Below are positions 39,938 to 47,826 of a stretch of DNA of 64,000 bases, piece after piece (the stretch's first letter is position 1; each line of letters starts with the position of its first letter). The stretch comes from an uncultured Caulobacter sp. (GTDB lineage Bacteria; Pseudomonadota; Alphaproteobacteria; Caulobacterales; Caulobacteraceae). The DNA is taken from assembly GCF_937900395.1 (NCBI RefSeq), contig NZ_CALCDX010000241.1:1-64000 (forward strand), read 5' to 3'. The position numbers and the translations under genes are program-made. Under the pieces are notes generated by a model that was not told the DNA's origin, did no database searches, and worked only from the letters and a program-made list of their open reading frames with translations.

Positions 39938-40371
39938 CCGCCCGCCGCCTCCAGGGCGGCGCGGCCGGCGGTGGTCAGGCGGACGCGGCAGGGCCGTCCG
40001 CCCAGCCGCTCGACGAGACCCAGCCCGCGCGCCGCCTGCGCCCGGTCGCCGCCCGCCGAGAGGCTGACCGCCATCTCGTCGGCCAGGTCAGCCAGGGTCA
40101 GGGCGCCGTCGGACAGCGCCTCCAGCACCGCCAGGACCTTGGCGGGAACGGCGGGCTCGTCCGGCAGGGCGCCGCATAGCCGGGCGCGGATGGCGTCGGA
40201 GAGGGCGAAACGGTCGGGGCGCGGGTCGCCCATCAGCCAGGCGGTCAGCACCGCCCGGGGTCGTCGCCGGTCCGCCTCGGTGCGCCGGGCGACATAGGCC
40301 GTATGGGGGGCGTGGAGCGAGGCGCGCGCGGGCGCATGACCGGGCGAACCGGTCGCGAGGATCGGAATCAT
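39934..40371 (-). CDS. winged-helix regulator of the tail locus
   Basis: A 145-residue protein. The C-terminal ~85 residues look like a winged helix (VLAVLEALSDGALTLADLADE, then RAQAARGLGLVERLGGRPCRVRLTTAGRAALEAA), as in MarR-like or phage regulators. The N-terminal part is basic (VARRTEADRRRPRAV). ATG at 40371 is preceded by AGGA at ~8 nt; a longer frame runs into the operator region and is not credible. It is the first gene of the leftward regulatory operon opposite the XRE gene. Confidence 0.7.
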   Translation of the reverse strand: MIPILATGSPGHAPARASLHAPHTAYVARRTEADRRRPRAVLTAWLMGDPRPDRFALSDAIRARLCGALPDEPAVPAKVLAVLEALSDGALTLADLADEMAVSLSAGGDRAQAARGLGLVERLGGRPCRVRLTTAGRAALEAAGG

Positions 40372-40549
40372 CTGGAGTTTCCTGCGGCCGTGGGCCGGTG
40401 GAGGGGATTGGGCGGAAATCCGGCCCGGCTCGCGTAGCCAAGGGCGCAACTTCCGGAATATCCAATTTGTACCAAATACAAATTTGCATAGCAAGCAAAT
40501 TTTGTGTTTAATGCGTGGATATTCCCCTTTCGCTCCCGTTGGAATTTGC
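40372..40549. promoter_or_regulatory. divergent operator region with AATTTGYA repeats
   Basis: AT-rich control region between the leftward regulator and the XRE repressor. Three nested inverted repeats: aatttgta-ccaaa-tacaaatt (40464-40484), aatttgc-7 nt-gcaaatt (40481-40501) and an outer perfect pair ggaatatcca (40455-40464) / tggatattcc (40516-40525). A further AATTTGCA at 40543-40550 overlaps the XRE start codon. Such an array fits cooperative binding of a phage-type repressor and autoregulation. Confidence 0.75.
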
Positions 40550-40894
40550 ATGACGACCGATCGGCAGGCCAAGGCGCAGCGGCGCGGCAAGACCTTCATC
40601 CGCGCCTGGCGCAAGCACCGCGGCATGAAGTTGGAACAGGCCGTCGAGCGCCTGGACCTGGAGGTCGGCTACCCCTACTCCGTCGCCCAACTCTCACGGG
40701 TCGAGCGCGGCGAGACCGGCTATTCCCAGGACCTGCTCGAGGCCCTGGCGACCATCTATCGCTGCGAGCCGGCCGACCTGATCATGCGCGACCCGGAAGC
40801 CTCCGAGGCGATCTGGTCGATCTGGGACCAGCTGCAGCCCGTCCAGCGAATCCAGCTGGTCGAGATCGGCCAAACCCTTAAAAAGACAGGCTAA
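40550..40894 (+). CDS. XRE-family repressor
   Basis: A 114-residue protein with an HTH of the Cro/CI type in LEQAVERLDLEVGYPYSVAQ and LSRVERGETGYSQDLLEAL (about residues 24-65), followed by a dimerisation-like end (IWDQLQPVQRIQLVEIGQTL). ATG at 40550 is chosen because the upstream extension lies in the operator region. Divergent from the regulatory operon and next to the operator array, so it most likely represses both its own and the leftward promoter. No LexA-type protease domain is present, so it would not self-cleave. Confidence 0.85.
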   Translation: MTTDRQAKAQRRGKTFIRAWRKHRGMKLEQAVERLDLEVGYPYSVAQLSRVERGETGYSQDLLEALATIYRCEPADLIMRDPEASEAIWSIWDQLQPVQRIQLVEIGQTLKKTG

Positions 40895-40902
40895 ATTCCG
40901 TT

Positions 40903-41163
40903 CTAATCCAGCGCCAGGATCTCGCCCTGGCGCGCGATCAGCTTGGGATTTTCCCAGAGCCCCGAGAGCGGCTCGCCGCGCACGCGATACAGCGCCACGC
41001 CCGACGAGCGCCGGGCCAGGACCTCCATCTCGCGTCGCGCGTCCTCCTCGAAATAGCACTCCCGCACTTCGGTCGGCGTCAGCGTTCCGCTCCGTCGTCC
41101 GAAGGCCTGCACGCAGAACCGCGTCACCGCGAACACGACAACCTCCGCCTCTAACGGGCTCAC
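40903..41163 (-). CDS. hypothetical protein, 86 residues
   Basis: A short soluble protein (GTG start at 41163) with a C-terminal part FEEDARREMEVLARRSSGVALYRVRG and GEILALD. The RSSGVALYRVRG stretch suggests a small alpha/beta fold. It ends 8 bp from the XRE stop, convergently, and probably belongs to the flanking chromosome rather than the tail locus. No function recognised. Confidence 0.55.
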   Translation of the reverse strand: MSPLEAEVVVFAVTRFCVQAFGRRSGTLTPTEVRECYFEEDARREMEVLARRSSGVALYRVRGEPLSGLWENPKLIARQGEILALD

Positions 41164-41373
41164 TCTGCACGCGTCCTGAACGAGAGTCGATCAGCCCGCT
41201 CACCCAATGCGTCCGCTTCTGACGCATGTTAATTTTTGCACCACACGAGAACTGCGCTTTTGTTCCGCAATTGCGCCAGGCGCAAGCGGAAAGCTTGCGC
41301 CCAGGGGCGGATGCACACCAGTTCGGACGAAGATTCCGGACCGCCATCCGGTGATGTGAGCGATCAGAGGCGG

Positions 41374-41449
41374 TGGTAGGCCCGGAGGGACTCGAACCCC
41401 CAACCAGACCGTTATGAGCGGTCGGCTCTAACCATTGAGCTACAGGCCC
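41374..41449 (-). tRNA. tRNA with anticodon CAT (probably tRNA-Ile2, else elongator tRNA-Met)
   Basis: A full cloverleaf is visible on the minus strand, CCA encoded (76 nt). Acceptor GGGCCTG pairs with CGGGCCT (with a G1-U72 wobble), D-arm GCTCAATGGTTAGAGC, anticodon stem GACCG/CGGTC with loop CTCATAA, T-arm GGGGGTTCGAGTCCCTC. The short D-loop (AATGGTTA) resembles lysidine-modified tRNA-Ile2 more than elongator Met. It flanks the tail locus, but no 3'-end copy of it is found at the other side. Confidence 0.88.
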
Positions 41450-41595
41450 GCGCGGAGTCGCTTCGAAGCGCACGCGAGCGGGCGGATTAGCACGGGCCGA
41501 ACGCGGCTTAAAGGTCCGGTTCAGGTTCGAGCTGTCATCAGGGAACCATAGCTGTCCGGCCACGCTTCGCCTGCGCCGGACAGATCTGGAGAAAA

Positions 41596-42360
41596 ATGAT
41601 GACCCACACCGCCCGCCGTCTCGCCAAACCGATGGCCGCCTTCGTCGCCCCCGCCCTGATGGGCGGCGCCCTCCTGATGGGCGCGGCCGCGCCGGCCCTG
41701 GCCCAGACGAGCGCCGACACGGCCTTCAAGGCCACCACCTTCAACCTGTCGGCCTATGGCGAGACCCGCGTGGCGCCCGACATGGCCACCATCACCCTGG
41801 GCGTGCAGACGGAAGCGCCGACCGCCGGCGAGGCCCTGACGGCCAACGGCGCGCGGATGAACCAGGCCCTGGCGGCGCTGAAGAAGGCCGGGATCGCCGA
41901 GCGCGACATCCAGACCTCGAACCTGAACCTGAACGCCCAGTACGCCTATGAGCAGAACCAGCCGCCGAAGCTGACCGGCTACCAGGCCTCGAACCAGGTG
42001 ACGATCACCGTGCGCGACCTGGCTAAGCTGGGCGCGACGGTCGATGCGGCGGTGGGCGCCGGCGCCAACACGGTCAACGGCATCAGCTTTGGCCTGACGA
42101 ACCCGCAAGCGGCCGAGGACGCCGCGCGGCTGGAGGCGGTGAAGGCCCTGCAGGCCAAGGCTGAACTCTATGGCCGCGCTACCGGCTACAAGGCCGTGCG
42201 GTTGGTCAACCTCAGCGAGGGCGGCGGCTACACACCCCCCTCCCCGCCGATGCCGGTGTTCGCCATGGCCAAGCGCGAGATGTCGGACGCGACCAGCATC
42301 TCGGCCGGCGAGCTGAAGGTGCGGGTGGATGTCAGCGCGGTCTATGAGGCGGCGAAGTAG
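41596..42360 (+). CDS. SIMPL domain (DUF541) periplasmic protein
   Basis: A 254-residue exported protein: signal peptide residues ~1-35 (ALLMGAAAPALAQ), then a SIMPL/DUF541 domain with FNLSAYGETRVAPDMATITLGVQTEA at the start, the central YQASNQVTITVRDLAKLGATVDAAVGAGAN, and ARLEAVKALQAKAELY. Family members (e.g. E. coli YggE) are linked to oxidative stress tolerance, with no known enzymatic reaction. Single gene, followed by a repeat element. Confidence 0.9.
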   Translation: MMTHTARRLAKPMAAFVAPALMGGALLMGAAAPALAQTSADTAFKATTFNLSAYGETRVAPDMATITLGVQTEAPTAGEALTANGARMNQALAALKKAGIAERDIQTSNLNLNAQYAYEQNQPPKLTGYQASNQVTITVRDLAKLGATVDAAVGAGANTVNGISFGLTNPQAAEDAARLEAVKALQAKAELYGRATGYKAVRLVNLSEGGGYTPPSPPMPVFAMAKREMSDATSISAGELKVRVDVSAVYEAAK

Positions 42361-42371
42361 GCTTTCCATCC

Positions 42372-42473
42372 CGTGTCATCCCGGAAGCGCGTAGCGCTAT
42401 CCGGGACCCAGGGGCCACCGCAGCGCCACTCGCCCCTGGGACCCGGGTCGGCTTCGCCACCCGGGATGACACG
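42372..42473. repeat. extragenic repeat family A, copy 2
   Basis: Ends cgtgtcatcccgg / ccgggatgacacg and inner arms ccgggacccaggggc / gcccctgggacccgg match the element at 9314-9426, with a different centre. Sits between the SIMPL gene and the convergent lipoprotein gene. Confidence 0.75.
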
Positions 42474-42486
42474 AGCTTTTGGATTT

Positions 42487-42948
42487 CTAGAACCCAGCCT
42501 TCTTGAAGTCGTGCTCGACCCGTTCCTTGATCTCAAGGCCCGGCAAGGCGCGTTCGCCTTCCATCACCGCGACATAGGTCAGGTTGCGCGACGGCTTGCC
42601 CTCGCCGGTCGGCACCGGGCCCACGGCCCAGCCGACGGTGTTGGCGCCGGTGGTCGGGCAGCTGGTGAAGCGGGCCGGCTTGCCCAGCCCCGCCTTCAGC
42701 ACGTCGGCCGCGGTCGTCGTCTCGCCGCCCTGGCAGGTCGGCAGGTTGCGCGAGCAGGTGATATAGCCGCCGCCGCGCCACACGGTGCGCCCCTTGTCAT
42801 CGGCCACGATCACGCAGGTCGAAGGCGAGCCAATGGACTTGCCGATCGCCTTGGTCAGGACGGCTTCGTCGACATCAGCCGGCAGCTTCGGAGAACAGGC
42901 CGACAGACCGGCGGCGGCGAGAACGACCAGGACGAGGCGGCGGGCCAT
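42487..42948 (-). CDS. hypothetical lipoprotein
   Basis: A 153-residue lipoprotein with lipobox LSAC (Cys at residue 18). The mature part has five further Cys (in STCVIV, YITCSRN, PTCQGG, FTSC) which probably form disulfides in the periplasm, and a VGPVPTGEG-type loop. No family recognised. It starts 3 bp after the panD stop on the same strand and is probably co-transcribed with it, though no functional link is evident. Confidence 0.75.
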   Translation of the reverse strand: MARRLVLVVLAAAGLSACSPKLPADVDEAVLTKAIGKSIGSPSTCVIVADDKGRTVWRGGGYITCSRNLPTCQGGETTTAADVLKAGLGKPARFTSCPTTGANTVGWAVGPVPTGEGKPSRNLTYVAVMEGERALPGLEIKERVEHDFKKAGF

Positions 42949-42951
42949 GCG

Positions 42952-43308
42952 TCAGGCCGCCTTCTTGATCAGGTTGCCTTCGTCCAGCAGCACGACGGTC
43001 GGGGCGTAGTTGCGCGCCTCTTCGGCCGGCATCTGGCAGTAGGTCACGACGATGACGAGGTCGTTCTTCTGCACCAGGCGCGCGGCCGCGCCGTTGACGC
43101 CGATGACCTTGGAGCCGCGGGGGGCCTCGATAGCGTAGGTGGTGAAACGCGCGCCGTTGGTGATGTTCAGCACGTCGACCTGCTCGTTCGGCAAGATGCC
43201 CGAGGCGTCCAGCAGATCGCGATCGATGGCGATCGAGCCTTCGTAATCGAGGTCGGCCTGGGTCACCGTGGCGCGGTGCAGCTTGGCCTTCAGCATGGTG
43301 AGCAGCAT
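42952..43308 (-). CDS. panD: aspartate 1-decarboxylase
   Basis: A 118-residue proenzyme that makes beta-alanine for pantothenate and CoA. The self-cleavage site is DYEGSIAID, where Ser (about residue 25) becomes the pyruvoyl group. [16 protein letters not shown] and [18 protein letters not shown] are the family's substrate-binding parts. ATG at 43308 gives [17 protein letters not shown], the normal N-terminus; an ATG four codons later is also possible. The longer frame adds residues not seen in PanD. Confidence 0.97.
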
Positions 43309-43474
43309 GGCGGAGAAGCCTATCCCTTTGACTGGAATGAGATATTTAGGGCCGCCACACACAAGGCCCAACGATCAGCTCCCGCCATATAGCCATGACG
43401 CCAGCGCGATTCAATCGCACCGCAACATGACGTAACGGCAGACAGGAAGGCGGGCTGAGCGGTGACGCGTTGGC

Positions 43475-45265
43475 CTACAGCTTGTAGCCGCCCGCCTGGA
43501 GCTTGGTGAAGACCGCCTTGGTGATCTTCACATAACCCTTGTTCGGATCGCGGAAGTACAGCGGGTCCTTGGTCCGTGTCGGGTCGAAGCCGTCGCCGAC
43601 CAGGTCGACCTTGCGATACTTGAAGGTCCCGGTCGTCTCGATCGCCTGCTGCAGCCGCAGGAAGATCGGCCGGGCGTAGCTGGGCAGGTGCTCGTCGACA
43701 TGCTGGGCGAAGGCCACTAGGTCGAATTGCGGATCGGTGACCAGGGCGGCCATGCCGGCCTTGCCGTCCAGGTCGCCGACCGGGACGCCATAGACATTGA
43801 CCTCGAGCACATGCTCGACGGCGGCCAGGCGCTCCGCCACCTCGCTGGTGGCGACGTTCTCGCCCTTCCAGCGGAAGGTGTCGCCGATGCGGTCGACGAA
43901 ATAGATGTAGCCGTCGCTGTCCACCCGCATCAGGTCGCCGGTGCGGAACCAGGAGTCGCCCTTCTGGAAGACGTCGCGCAGCACCTTCTTCTCGGTGGCG
44001 GCCTTGTCGGCGTAGCCGACAAAGTTCGAGCGGGCGTCATTGGCGATATGGCCGATGCACTCGCCGACCTCGCCGGGCGCGCACTCGATGCAGCAGCCGT
44101 CGGGGCCGCGCACGGGCGTCTCGGTCTCGACATCGAACTTGACGACGCGAATGTTGAACTTGCTGCGCAGGTAGCCTGGCACCCGCCCGATCGCGCCGCG
44201 TCGACCGTCGAAGTTGAACAGCGAGACATTGCCCTCGGTCGCGCCGTAGAACTCCAGCACCTCGCCGACCTTGAAGCGGTCCAGCATCTCGTCCCAGACG
44301 TCGGGCCGCAGGCCATTGCCGAAGATCAGGCGAATCTTGTGGGCGCGTTCCTGTTCATGCTCGGGCTGGTTCGCCAGATAGCGGCACAGTTCGCCGATAT
44401 AGACGAACATCGTGCAGTTCTCGGCGACCACCTCGGGCCAGAAATGGCTGGTCGAGAACTTCTTGCGCAGAACGATCGAGCCGCCGTTCAGGAAGGCCGC
44501 GCCTAGAGCGCAGAGACCGCCGGTGGCGTGATAGAGCGGCAAGGTCACATAGATGCGATCGCTCTCCTTGGCCCCGGTCGAGCCGGCGAAGCCGCGCATA
44601 TAGAGCTGGGCGCGCATGTGCGTGATGCGCGCGGCCTTGGGCATGCCGGTGGTGCCGCTGGTGAAGATGTAAAGCGCGGTGTCCCGGGCGGTGATGCCTT
44701 CGCGCGCGGTGACCCGGTCTGGCCGCAGCTGGCTGCAGCTCTTCAGCGCCTTGACCAGATCGCGCTGCTCGCCATGGACCGGCCCCAGCACCCATTGCTG
44801 CATATGGCGCTCCAGGCGGCCCTTCACGTCCTCAAAGCAGGGCGAGGTCTCGGGATCGACGATGCAATGCAGCGCCTGCGAGATGTTCAGGCAGTGAGCC
44901 AGGGCCGCGCCGGTCAGCTGGTTGTTGATCAGGGCCGTGGCGACCCCGACCTTGGTCAGGCCGTACCAGACCGCGAAATATTCCAGGCGGTTGGGCATGA
45001 AGAGCGCGACCGTCTGCCCGCGCGTCAGCCCCTGCCCCTTGGCCCAGTGGGCGTAGCGGTTGGCCATGGCGTCCAGCTCGGCGTAGCTGATCGTCTTGCC
45101 TTCGAAGGTGATGGCCGGGCGATCGCTCCACTTGTCGACGGCCGCCTCGATGTCGTCGCAGATCAGATTGGCGCTATCGGGAGCGATGGAGTTCACGCGC
45201 TTGAGTGTCCGGACCAACCCCTTCAGGAACTTGACCTCACGACGGATCTTCTGGCGCAAACGCAT
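43475..45265 (-). CDS. fatty acyl-CoA synthetase (FATP-type)
   Basis: A 596-residue ANL-superfamily enzyme that activates long- or very-long-chain fatty acids with ATP and CoA. The P-loop-like motif is LYIFTSGTTGMPKAARITH, followed by EFYGATEGNVSLFNF (FATP-type, in place of YGxTE of FadD) and FRTGDLMRVDSDGYIYFVDRIGDTFRWKGENVAT; the catalytic Lys is in GTFKYRKVDLV. The domain order and EGNV motif place it with the fatty acid transport protein group. Alone on this strand between panD and the protease gene. Confidence 0.9.
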   Translation of the reverse strand: MRLRQKIRREVKFLKGLVRTLKRVNSIAPDSANLICDDIEAAVDKWSDRPAITFEGKTISYAELDAMANRYAHWAKGQGLTRGQTVALFMPNRLEYFAVWYGLTKVGVATALINNQLTGAALAHCLNISQALHCIVDPETSPCFEDVKGRLERHMQQWVLGPVHGEQRDLVKALKSCSQLRPDRVTAREGITARDTALYIFTSGTTGMPKAARITHMRAQLYMRGFAGSTGAKESDRIYVTLPLYHATGGLCALGAAFLNGGSIVLRKKFSTSHFWPEVVAENCTMFVYIGELCRYLANQPEHEQERAHKIRLIFGNGLRPDVWDEMLDRFKVGEVLEFYGATEGNVSLFNFDGRRGAIGRVPGYLRSKFNIRVVKFDVETETPVRGPDGCCIECAPGEVGECIGHIANDARSNFVGYADKAATEKKVLRDVFQKGDSWFRTGDLMRVDSDGYIYFVDRIGDTFRWKGENVATSEVAERLAAVEHVLEVNVYGVPVGDLDGKAGMAALVTDPQFDLVAFAQHVDEHLPSYARPIFLRLQQAIETTGTFKYRKVDLVGDGFDPTRTKDPLYFRDPNKGYVKITKAVFTKLQAGGYKL

Positions 45266-45361
45266 TCGGCTCTCCCTTCAAACAACCATTGGAGAGCGCC
45301 GCGCGAGCGGTCAAGCGGCCGTTCGCCGCATCGCAAACCGAACGCCGTTCTGGGTTTGCCG

Positions 45362-46273
45362 TCATCGGCCGATCCGGAACCGAACCTCGTTTCGCTTCAG
45401 ATCCAACGCGACCTTGTCGAAGTTTCGAAGCACGTCGACGCCGATCACGAGGGCCGGACGGTCCTGCAGCCCCCAATATTCGAAGGTGTGGATCGGCCCG
45501 ATCACGATAGGCAGGCTGCGCAGCGTCATGGGTCCGAGCTTGAGGCGCGAGAGCACGGCCGAACGCCCCTGGAGGACCTGACCGGTCACGCTGACCAGAT
45601 CGGACGGTCCCACGCCGCCCACCAGCCCGTTTGCGCGGCGCGCGGCCTCTAGCAGGGCGATGTTGCCGGCGGTCGTCGTCGAGCCGCTATCAATGAAGGC
45701 GATGACCCGGTGGCTCGGGATCGAGGCGTCGACGAGGATCAGGCCGCTGCGCAGGAGCTTGGACTTCACGATCACCGTCTGTTCGTCCGGGATCGGCAAG
45801 GCCTCGCCCACGACCATGCGCCGTCGTCCGAAGTCGAGCAGCAGGCTGGCCTGGCCCAGCCACTCCAGTCCGAGCACTCCATCCATGCGCAGCTGGGCGC
45901 GCGGCAAGACGGCGACGAGCATGTCGCGGCGCTCGCGCTTGCCGACCGAGAGGCTCGAGACGCGCACCATGCTCACGGCCTGGGCTCCGGCGATGCTGTG
46001 AAGCCGGCCGTTCGCCTGACGCGCCAGGCCCAGTTGATCGGCGAGTTCGGTGGAGATCACCGATGTCGTCGAGCCGGTGTCCACGAGAAAGGCGAAAGGT
46101 CCCTGCCCGTTGACGAAGGTCTCGACGGTCAGGCGATTGGCGGCGTCCAGATAGCGCAGCGGATCGGCGTCATCGGCGCCAGGCCGCTGGAGCGCGCGAG
46201 CCGCGCCGGTGGGCAGCGCCGTCGCCGCCAAGCCGCCGATCAGCGCGCGGCGCGCCGCATCCTGCAAATCCAT
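45362..46273 (-). CDS. retropepsin-like aspartyl protease with two active-site motifs
   Basis: A 303-residue protein with an N-terminal export signal (ARRALIGGLAATALPTGAARA, residues 8-28). Two retropepsin-type halves are visible: FAFLVDTGSTTSVISTELA (residues ~62-80) and VIAFIDSGSTTTAGNIALLE (about 185-204), each with D-[TS]-G-S and a following hydrophobic strand. A single chain with both halves can form the active site without dimerising. Substrate and role are unknown; similar Caulobacter proteins are uncharacterised. Confidence 0.85.
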   Translation of the reverse strand: MDLQDAARRALIGGLAATALPTGAARALQRPGADDADPLRYLDAANRLTVETFVNGQGPFAFLVDTGSTTSVISTELADQLGLARQANGRLHSIAGAQAVSMVRVSSLSVGKRERRDMLVAVLPRAQLRMDGVLGLEWLGQASLLLDFGRRRMVVGEALPIPDEQTVIVKSKLLRSGLILVDASIPSHRVIAFIDSGSTTTAGNIALLEAARRANGLVGGVGPSDLVSVTGQVLQGRSAVLSRLKLGPMTLRSLPIVIGPIHTFEYWGLQDRPALVIGVDVLRNFDKVALDLKRNEVRFRIGR

Positions 46274-46334
46274 GCGCTTCCTCCCGAGAGGAAGCTATCG
46301 TCCCGGGACGGACGACGCCAGATAGCGCCGTTCT

Positions 46335-47714
46335 CTAACCGGCCGCCAGGCGGCGCTGGTCGTCGCGAGCGGCCTTCAGCTTCTCGGCCACCAGGAAGGC
46401 CAGCTCCAGCGCCTGCTCGCCGTTCAGGCGCGGGTCGCAGTGCGTATGATAGCGGTCGGCAAGCTCCGTCTCCGAAACCGCGCGGGCGCCGCCCAGGCAT
46501 TCGGTGACGTTCTGGCCGGTCATCTCCAGGTGGACGCCGCCGGGGTGCACGCCCTCGGCCTGGGCGATCTCCACGAAGCTCTTCACTTCGGAGAGGATGC
46601 GGTCGAACGGACGGGTCTTGTAGCCCGTCGAGGCCTTCAGCGTGTTGCCGTGCATCGGGTCGGTGGCCCAGACCACCGAACGGCCGGCGCTCTTGGTCGC
46701 CCGCATCAGGCGCGGCAGGCGGTCGGCGATCTTGTCCGAGCCAAAGCGGCCGTACAGGGTCAGGCGGCCCGGCTCATTGTTCGGGTTCAGCACGTCGATC
46801 AGGCGCAGCAGGTCGTCGCCTTCCATGGTCGGGCCGCACTTCAGGCCGATCGGGTTCTTCACGCCGCGCATGAACTCGACGTGGGCTCCGTCCAGCTGGC
46901 GGGTGCGCTCGCCGATCCACAGCAGGTGGGCGCTGGTGTCGTACCAGTCGCCCGAGGTGCTATCGACGCGGGTCATGGCTTCCTCGAAGCCCAGCAGCAG
47001 GGCCTCGTGGCTGGTGAAGAACTCGACGCGACGCAGGTCGGGCTGGGTGTCGGGCGTGACGCCGACGGCCGCCATGAAGGTCAGGGCCTCGGAGATCTTC
47101 TCGGACAGTTCGCGATAGCGCGCGCCCTGCGGGCTGTCGCCGACGAAGCCCAGGGTCCAGCGGTGGATGTTGTAGAGGTCGGCGTAACCGCCGCTGGCGA
47201 AGGCGCGCAGCAGGTTCAGGGTCGCCGCCGACTGGCCATAGGCCTTCAGCAGGCGATCGGGGTCGGGCACCCGCTCGGCCTCGTTGAAGTCCATGCCGTT
47301 GATGATGTCGCCGCGATAGGACGGCAGGGTGACGTCGCCCTGGACCTCGGTCGGCTCGGAGCGCGGCTTGGCGAACTGGCCGGCGATGCGCCCCACCTTC
47401 ACCACCGGCTTGCCGCCGGCGAAGGTCAGCACCACCGCCATCTGCAGGATCAGGCGGAAGGTGTCGCGGATGTTGTCGGCGTGAAATTCCTTGAAGCTCT
47501 CGGCGCAGTCGCCGCCCTGCAGCAGGAAGGCCCGCCCCTCGGCCACGTCGCCCAGCAGGCTCTTCAGGCGTCGCGCCTCGCCGGCGAAGACCAGCGGCGG
47601 CATCTGGCGCAGCGTCTGCTCGACCCGCTCCACCGCGCCCGCGTCCGGATAGTCGGCGGGTATGTGTTTGGCGGGTTTGGCTCTCCAGGCGGCGGGGGTC
47701 CAGCGGGCGGTCAT
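46335..47714 (-). CDS. aroG: class II 3-deoxy-7-phosphoheptulonate (DAHP) synthase
   Basis: A 459-residue class II (plant-type) DAHP synthase, first step of the shikimate pathway: phosphoenolpyruvate plus erythrose-4-phosphate to DAHP. Motifs: FLLQGGDCAESFKEF (residues ~60-75), RIAGQFAKPRSEP, KCGPTMEGDDLL, and WATDPMHGNTLKA with the metal/phosphate ligands. ATG at 47714 (MTARWTPAAWR) is chosen; the upstream 49-residue extension is not part of the family. No other aro genes next to it. Confidence 0.95.
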   Translation of the reverse strand: MTARWTPAAWRAKPAKHIPADYPDAGAVERVEQTLRQMPPLVFAGEARRLKSLLGDVAEGRAFLLQGGDCAESFKEFHADNIRDTFRLILQMAVVLTFAGGKPVVKVGRIAGQFAKPRSEPTEVQGDVTLPSYRGDIINGMDFNEAERVPDPDRLLKAYGQSAATLNLLRAFASGGYADLYNIHRWTLGFVGDSPQGARYRELSEKISEALTFMAAVGVTPDTQPDLRRVEFFTSHEALLLGFEEAMTRVDSTSGDWYDTSAHLLWIGERTRQLDGAHVEFMRGVKNPIGLKCGPTMEGDDLLRLIDVLNPNNEPGRLTLYGRFGSDKIADRLPRLMRATKSAGRSVVWATDPMHGNTLKASTGYKTRPFDRILSEVKSFVEIAQAEGVHPGGVHLEMTGQNVTECLGGARAVSETELADRYHTHCDPRLNGEQALELAFLVAEKLKAARDDQRRLAAG

Positions 47715-47826
47715 GACAGGCTCAACAGCAACAAGGGGCGGCGTAGATACCGCGAATGGAACCGAAAGGCAAAATCGTGCGACCGATGCGCGCCGATCCG
47801 CCCAGATAAGGAATTTCGTTATCGCG

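Larger units (their letters stand above)
26560..40894. mobile_element. tail-only phage-derived locus, candidate F-type tailocin
   Basis: The block contains regulators, tail genes in lambda-like order (terminator, tube, G/GT, tape measure, tip, adhesin) and lysis genes. All coding frames of the tail part are intact, including a 4.75-kb tape measure gene and a frameshift signal. I see no capsid, portal, terminase, replication, excision or integrase gene and no flanking direct repeat. An SOS box and promoter precede the tail operon. This is the gene content of a flexible phage-tail-like bacteriocin; a prophage that lost its head genes is the alternative. It lies between malA and a tRNA-CAT gene. 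Confidence 0.7.

Noticed and set aside
26560..40894. Complete, inducible temperate prophage
   Set aside because: No integrase, terminase, portal, capsid or replication gene and no flanking att repeats were found.
26560..40894. RcGTA-type gene transfer agent
   Set aside because: GTA clusters carry small terminase, portal, capsid and a short tape measure; here head genes are missing and the tape measure is 1583 residues.
40694..41563. Minus-strand 289-residue ORF with VAQWLEP and GGSSPSGP
   Set aside because: These phrases are another standard translation of tRNA genes (tRNA-CAT at 41374-41449); the frame also overlaps the XRE and 86-residue genes.
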